Part shown: piece after piece, positions 59,341-64,000 of the stretch | Position numbering within the stretch: position 1 is the first letter of the stretch | Layout: every line of letters starts with the position of its first letter | Assembly (NCBI GenBank): GCA_038373885.1 | Contig: JAWZYV010017538.1 | Location: 1,116,001-1,180,000 of the forward strand | DNA from: Cheiracanthium punctorium | Lineage: Eukaryota > Arthropoda > Arachnida > Araneae > Cheiracanthiidae | Direction of reading: 5' to 3' | DNA: 64,000 nt | Position numbers and translations under genes: made by a program | Notes under the pieces: generated by a model | The model's input: only the letters and a program-made list of their open reading frames with translations | Databases searched by the model: none | Told to the model about the DNA's origin: nothing

Positions 59341-60221
59341 AAAAGTGGGTTTTTACTTTGTGGAGATTCAGATTTTTTAAAATAATATATTAAAGGATAA
59401 TCAGATTATTTCGTGACATACAAATATGTGCATTTTTAAACTGTTACTCTCCAATAATAATTTTTACATTTCTGCGGACATATTTGATGTTTTCAGCTAA
59501 TTGGTTATTCTTAACAATTCGGTATATTAAAAGGAAAAAATCGAATATTTTTGGATAATAGTTTAACGTTTTCATCCCCACCCCCAAATATTGGTCGTGA
59601 ATTGAAAATTGAATGATCATATACTTTAATAATGGTAATCTAACAGTTATTTAGAGCTTTGATAATATTGATAACTATTCGAAATCATTTAACGTTAAGC
59701 CAGTTTGGGACCAAGGTGTTTCCTTTGAAATTCCCAGAGACAGCAAATTTTTTATTTAAAAACCACTATAGATAAGTTAAATCACTAGTTTCCGTTATTA
59801 ATATTCCATTATATTGTAATTATTTATTTTATTATTTACAATATTAATAATTACAGTATAAATATGACTTAGTCCACTAGCGAAAGTTTTATCGAATTAA
59901 TTAGCAAAATTTCCGGCGAATACTAGCTATGCCATTATGTCGATAGCAAACCTATATTTACAGAACATGGACATTAACAGCAATGCCGGAGGGTATTTAT
60001 GATTTCGTTTCAATCGTCTGTCTGTCCACACATTTGCATTTCCGGGTTCTAAATATTAAGCTCCGAATAAATAGGCGTAGATTGCTACAGAATTCATTTT
60101 TGTTATTGCAGGGGACTCAATACCTTATTGAAAATGGTGCGTATACGTATAACATTAATAGTGTTTTTACAGGGAAACGCAAAATTCTTTCTATATATTA
60201 AAACCTGTACGCACTCCTTGT
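59341..60221. other. AT-rich spacer upstream of Jun
   Basis: AT-rich up to the full-length MITE at 60222; nothing coding. The motif GGTATTTATGATTTCG...CTGTCTGTCC at about 59993 recurs loosely at 31430 and 35515. Confidence 0.4.
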
Positions 60222-60767
60222 TTAACCCTTTAACGCGCAATGTTCCCGCTCTGGGAACACCAAACTCTGACGTTTTGACTGTTGCCATTCACGAAGAATA
60301 AATTTGGTTTTTATAAAAATAGTTGCAGGTGACATAGCTCCGTGAGAATCCTTTACTTTTTAGCACGTCCTTTCCCGCAAAAAAATTGTCACGATTACTT
60401 TTAACAGCATTGGCATCTGCTGGAAAATGGAAGAATGCGAAAACAGCTGGATTGGTTGCCCAATACTGAAAAACGGGCAGCCGTTGTCATCGCTGGACTT
60501 AACTACCAACAAGATGGCGGACGATCGAAACGTTCATCGCGTGCCACAGATCTAGAGACCCTTTTTTGACGCAGCTGGCTGTGCGCGAGCACAGCCAGCT
60601 GCGGGCCCGCGAGGGCACAGCCAGCTGTCGTCAAAAAAAGGGTCTCTAGATCTGTGGCACGCGATGAACGTTTCGATCGTCCGCCAACTTGCTGGTAGTT
60701 AAGTCGAGCGATGGCAACGGCTTCCCTTTTTCCAGCATTGGGAAAGGGTTGCGCCTCAAAGGGTTAA
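60222..60767. mobile_element. piggyBac-like MITE, full-length
   Basis: TTAA at 60222-60225 and 60764-60767. Left terminus CCCTTTAACGCGCAATG, right terminus the inverse of CCCTTTGAGGCGCAACCC. Both inverted arms are present; the loop carries a small expansion of the CACAGCCAGCTG motif (three copies around 60575-60625). Best intact reference copy in the window, with the one at 22905. Confidence 0.88.
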
Positions 60768-61544
60768 AAAGTCCTTTGCACAAAGCACCTCTCCCTTATG
60801 CAGATGATTGAGCAACCCTACTAGGTTCAATCAATCCGACATCACCGGCGGCGTGCGGAGTTCGAATTCGGCCTTGCTCCAGCACGTTCGAAACAGGCGC
60901 AGATCCGAATGTGAAATCAGATCGCGCTCCGAGATAAGGAGAAGCGCGGAGCGGGGGAAGAAGAAAAAGTCAAAAAACGCGCCGCCGCCGAAACACAGCA
61001 CCGGGATTGGGAAAAAAAATAAATAAAATAAAAAACGAAAATAATAACGAGCAAGCGAAATAAAATCCAATACTCAGGTGAGGTAGATAAGGCAAAAAAA
61101 AAAAAAAAAAGAAAGATATGGAATGAGTGGTGTTTTTCATTAGGTGACGATTTGGAAGGTAGGGAAAAAAAAATTTCAAAGGACAAAGGTTTGGAATTCC
61201 GTCAGACAGTATGGCACCGTGCGGGCGTATATTTACATTTGCGTATCTCGTGCTGATAAAAATGACGCAGTGCAATTTGTTTATTTCCCGTCGATGGCGC
61301 AACAAGAGTAAACAAATAAATAAATATTTTACTCTGAGAATGTCTGTTTGTGAATGTTTTTGTTAACGAAAAAGACATATTTGTTTTTTAGAAAATGATA
61401 AGTATTGATAAAAACTGCCGCCGAATGGCCACTGAATTTTTGTTTGTGTTTGTGTAACATGTATTTCGGATTTGTGTGCTTGGCCTGAAGCCCGCTTATA
61501 AATCCACGTCAGAAGGACAACACACGGGGGGGGTCCCACCTCGG
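60768..61544. other. GC-rich patch about 2 kb upstream of Jun
   Basis: 60835-61010 has several CpGs (GGCGGCGTGCGG, CGCGCCGCCGCCG) and is followed by an A-rich stretch and CAGGTGAGG (61076), a good plus-strand splice donor. It could be a first exon or promoter of an unseen gene; no protein is recognised. Confidence 0.3.
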
Positions 61545-61645
61545 GGGTCTTTCTAAGGGGTCCTAATCCGTATATACGCTAATTTCGGAGAAAACCACGG
61601 AAAACTCCGAACGATTAGGTCGATAGCCGCACGATGGGACTGAAC
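61545..61645. repeat. Dispersed repeat, copy 2 (GCAGCCGCACGG type)
   Basis: Partner of 1783-1915, same orientation, clearer sequence here. No termini or target duplication recognised. Confidence 0.5.
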
Positions 61646-62364
61646 GCTTGTAAAATTGCAGGCTGTGTCTATTTTCCAGGTTTACCTTTTTTTTTCTGAT
61701 CAAAAATTTTACAATTTGTTATTTCGTTTCTTCACCCAAAACTAACTTTTCTGGTGAAATAGTACTATTAAACTGCGCCCAGAATTTTCGCATAAAGAAA
61801 CAAAAAAATGGTCTATCGTTATTTTATTTTATTATATTTTTTCCATTAGGATAGTGTTCAAAAACTTTTTAAAGATCCGTGCAGGGAAAATGTAACGTAT
61901 CACAATAGCTGTGTACTAGATTAGAACATTATAAATTAAACTTGATAAACCAAAAGCAAGAAACCTGTGCCGTAGCTAAGGGCTGGCCAGGTACAGGTGG
62001 CGCAAGCCTCAATAGGATACACTTTGCAGACTTTCTACATAATAGTAAGAAGTCTTAGGAGAGAAAAATTCAAATATTGCAGGGGCACTCACGACCCCAG
62101 TTAACGACTGTGTAAGAAACATCATACATCTGACTGTAAAAAAAATTCTATATTCACTGTGAGTCCGAATAATGCAAACTTGGAACATGCTTTCAACTTG
62201 GACACTCTAACCACTCTCCCTTTCGTTTAAAATTAAATTTCCCGATCAGGTGCCAAAAATGCCCTGCCTTAAATGAGTCCCAAAATGTTTGGGTGACTCT
62301 GTTAAGACTGCGACTCCCAGTTTCTGAGGATGCAGGACATTTCAGGAATGGGAAAATCTCCGGC

Positions 62365-62725
62365 AGTGGCCCAGTCGGGTCCCCCAAGAGCACCGAAAGT
62401 GAAAGGAGACGAGACAAACATTTTTAACATTTCAAATATGCGGCTTTAGCGAGACGAGTCCAATCCTTTCGGCTGTTTCGCGAAGTGAGACAGGACTATT
62501 TTTTGTCTCGTGCCCATCCGTAAAAATTAAGCAGCTCCGACCTTGGTTAGTACTTGGGAGTGTGTTATGACAACCTCCTTCGACTAGTCTTTAATGGTTT
62601 CCATGTTCAAACGATACATCTAGGGTTGCCATTCCAGGTAGTTAGGTCTCTCATCTGAAATGGATTCAAATTAGAAGATCGCTCATAGGGGGACAACGTC
62701 GGAATGCTTACTAGGCGCCCAGGGG
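62365..62725 (+). mobile_element. 5S rRNA-derived SINE interrupted by a hAT MITE
   Basis: AGTGGCCCAGTCGGGTC and GAGCACCGAAAGTGA precede the MITE at 62404-62520; AATTAAGCAGC-TCCGACCTTGGTTAGTACTTGGGAGTGTG follows it. The second part is the closest match in the window to genuine 5S rRNA (GTTAAGCAGC..GGTTAGTACTTGGATGGGTGA). The body continues with CTCTCATCTGAAATGGATTC. Confidence 0.72.
62404..62520. mobile_element. hAT-like MITE fragment inside a 5S-derived SINE
   Basis: Shares GAGACGAGACA, ATTTTTAACATT and the terminal TTTTTGTCTCGTGCCCATCC with the 14239 copy but lacks the left end. The SINE reads GAGCACCGAAAGTGA just before it and resumes AATTAAGCAGC just after it, so the MITE landed in the 5S-like head. 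Confidence 0.7.
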
Positions 62726-62747
62726 CCTATTTCTAAATAGACCAGCT

Positions 62748-62904
62748 CAATGGCGTGGCCAAGGAGAGGGATAGGGGGATAGCACCTCCCCCCAAGAGGA
62801 ATTTTTCGCCATACAAAATGTATATTCTTCACTCCCTTATCACAGTGTATAGTTACATTAGTTGTAACCCCCCTCCCTACGAAAAATTTCTAGCTACGCC
62901 ACTG
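62748..62904. mobile_element. hAT-like MITE
   Basis: Starts TCAATGGCGTGGCCAAGG and ends TAGCTACGCCACTGG. Interior rich in G and C runs (GGGATAGGGGG, CCCCCCTCC) as is common for this MITE type. Target duplication not recognisable. Confidence 0.6.
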
Positions 62905-63470
62905 GCGCTAGGTAGAAATAGGCTATAGCTTACGGCAGGAAACTTTCGGAGGCCGTAGAATAGGAAGCGCCAAGGTTGAGCCTATAGGCAAGCAACACAT
63001 TTGTCAATCTGTTTTTGTATGCGCCTCTATAACGAAATGGACAACTTCACCGGACCTTGTTCAAGCCTGTAGTCACCGACTGACCGGTCCACTGAAAAGA
63101 AAAAAAGAATTTGACATCCCAAAAAAGAAGAAGGAGAGAAAGAAAGAACAGCAAAGGAAATAAGTGTGTGAGTCACGCACGACAGCATGTCCGTGTAACC
63201 GATCGTTCCGGAGAATGTTTCAAAAACGAGAAAATTAGCATACTGCTTAGTATAATTTAAGAGGCATTCCGGGCTCCTTCCATACCGCAGTCGTTCAGCT
63301 TCGACTTTCACCCCGACACTGAAATCTCTTATTCCTGCGTGCGGTTTTCAGCGCCACTTAATGATCCAAGACCGCCGGGTTTATGGTTTTGTGGTTTTCG
63401 GATCTACGCAGCGAAAACGTTTTATTAGCACTCTGCTGCTACTACTCACTTGGAAACGCACAAAGCATTT
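62905..63470. other. No gene recognised
   Basis: Mixed-composition DNA between a hAT MITE and a piggyBac-like MITE. Short frames only. Confidence 0.4.
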
Positions 63471-63974
63471 TATCCCTTTTAACGCGCAGTGTTCCCGCTC
63501 TGGGAACACCCAACTCTGACGTTTTGACTGTTGCCAGTCACGAAGAATAGATTGGATTTCTATAAAAATAGTTGCGGGTGACATAGCTCCACGAGAGATC
63601 CTTTACTTTTTAGCACGTCAAAAAATGGTCACGATTATTTTTAACAGCACTGACATGTGCTGAAAAATGGAAGAGTGAGAGAACAGCTGGATAGATGGCC
63701 CAATGTTGAAAAAAGGGCAGACGTTGCCATCGCTCGACTTAACTACCAGCAAGATGGCGGACGATCGAAACGTTCATTGCGTGCCACAGATCTAGAGACC
63801 CTTTTTTCGACGCAGCTGGCAGTGCCACAGCCAGCTGCATCAAAAAAGGGTCTCTAGATCTGTGGCACGCGAAGAACGCTTCGATCGTACGCCATTTTGC
63901 TGGTAGTAAAGTCGAGCGATGGCAACGGCTGCCCTTTTTTCAGCATTGGGAAAGGGTTGGGCCTCAAAGGGTTT
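63471..63974. mobile_element. piggyBac-like MITE, full-length with altered flanks
   Basis: Same layout as the 60222 copy with both arms, but the outermost bases are changed (TTTATCCCTTTTAACGCGC on the left, GGGTTTG on the right), so TTAA flanks are no longer visible. Probably mutated after insertion. Confidence 0.82.
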
Positions 63975-64000
63975 GCGTAGGTTTACGTTCCTCCATAACG

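Overview
The window looks like nuclear DNA of an arthropod, most likely a chelicerate and perhaps a spider. This rests on the sequence of its one clear gene (an intronless Jun whose start resembles vertebrate and tick/spider Jun more than Drosophila Jra), on the AT-rich intergenic DNA, and on very dense small DNA transposons. The phylum is a fairly safe inference; the order is a guess. There are no bacterial operons, CRISPR arrays or intact viral genes.

The only protein-coding gene I can defend is Jun (AP-1 bZIP factor) on the minus strand at 57925-58818: 297 residues in one GC-rich exon inside AT-rich DNA. Just upstream in its own orientation lie an overlapping upstream ORF, a (GA)n tract and a perfect AP-1 site (TGACTCA), which suggests autoregulation. 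Its downstream side carries hAT-like MITEs.

Most of the rest is transposon-derived. 1-1.7 kb: piggyBac-like MITE composite. 2.3-8 kb: nested inverted structure built from a hairpin-ended element with internal arrays of a CGCCAAATTTGGCG palindrome; a partial second copy lies at 35.7-36.9 kb and a probable relative at 13.3-14.2 kb. 14.2-15.7 kb: hAT MITE plus an element bounded by inverted arrays of AAACGCCACCGG. 16.8-18.2 kb: mariner-type remnant and a 58-bp minisatellite. 18.6-23.7 kb: piggyBac MITEs, 5S-rRNA-derived SINEs and a 284-bp tandem array interrupted by both. 24.4-31.3 kb: hAT MITEs, a decayed tRNA-His, several inverted and direct repeats, a likely solo LTR with a heat-shock-type element, and a GC-rich stretch with an RFX X-box. 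31.5-42.2 kb: hAT, mariner and piggyBac-like MITEs, including a three-level nest at 33.4-34.9 kb. 42.2-57.2 kb: AT-rich, comparatively repeat-poor, with one near-identical 405-bp tandem duplication. 59.3-64 kb: more piggyBac-like MITEs and a 5S SINE broken by a hAT MITE.

At least ten loci belong to one piggyBac-like MITE family (TTAA-flanked, ends CCCTTTRAsGCGC, internal arms of about 125 bp that pair with each other). No intact transposase is present, so all these elements would depend on enzymes encoded elsewhere. Boundaries of repeats were read by eye and are approximate unless a target duplication is stated.
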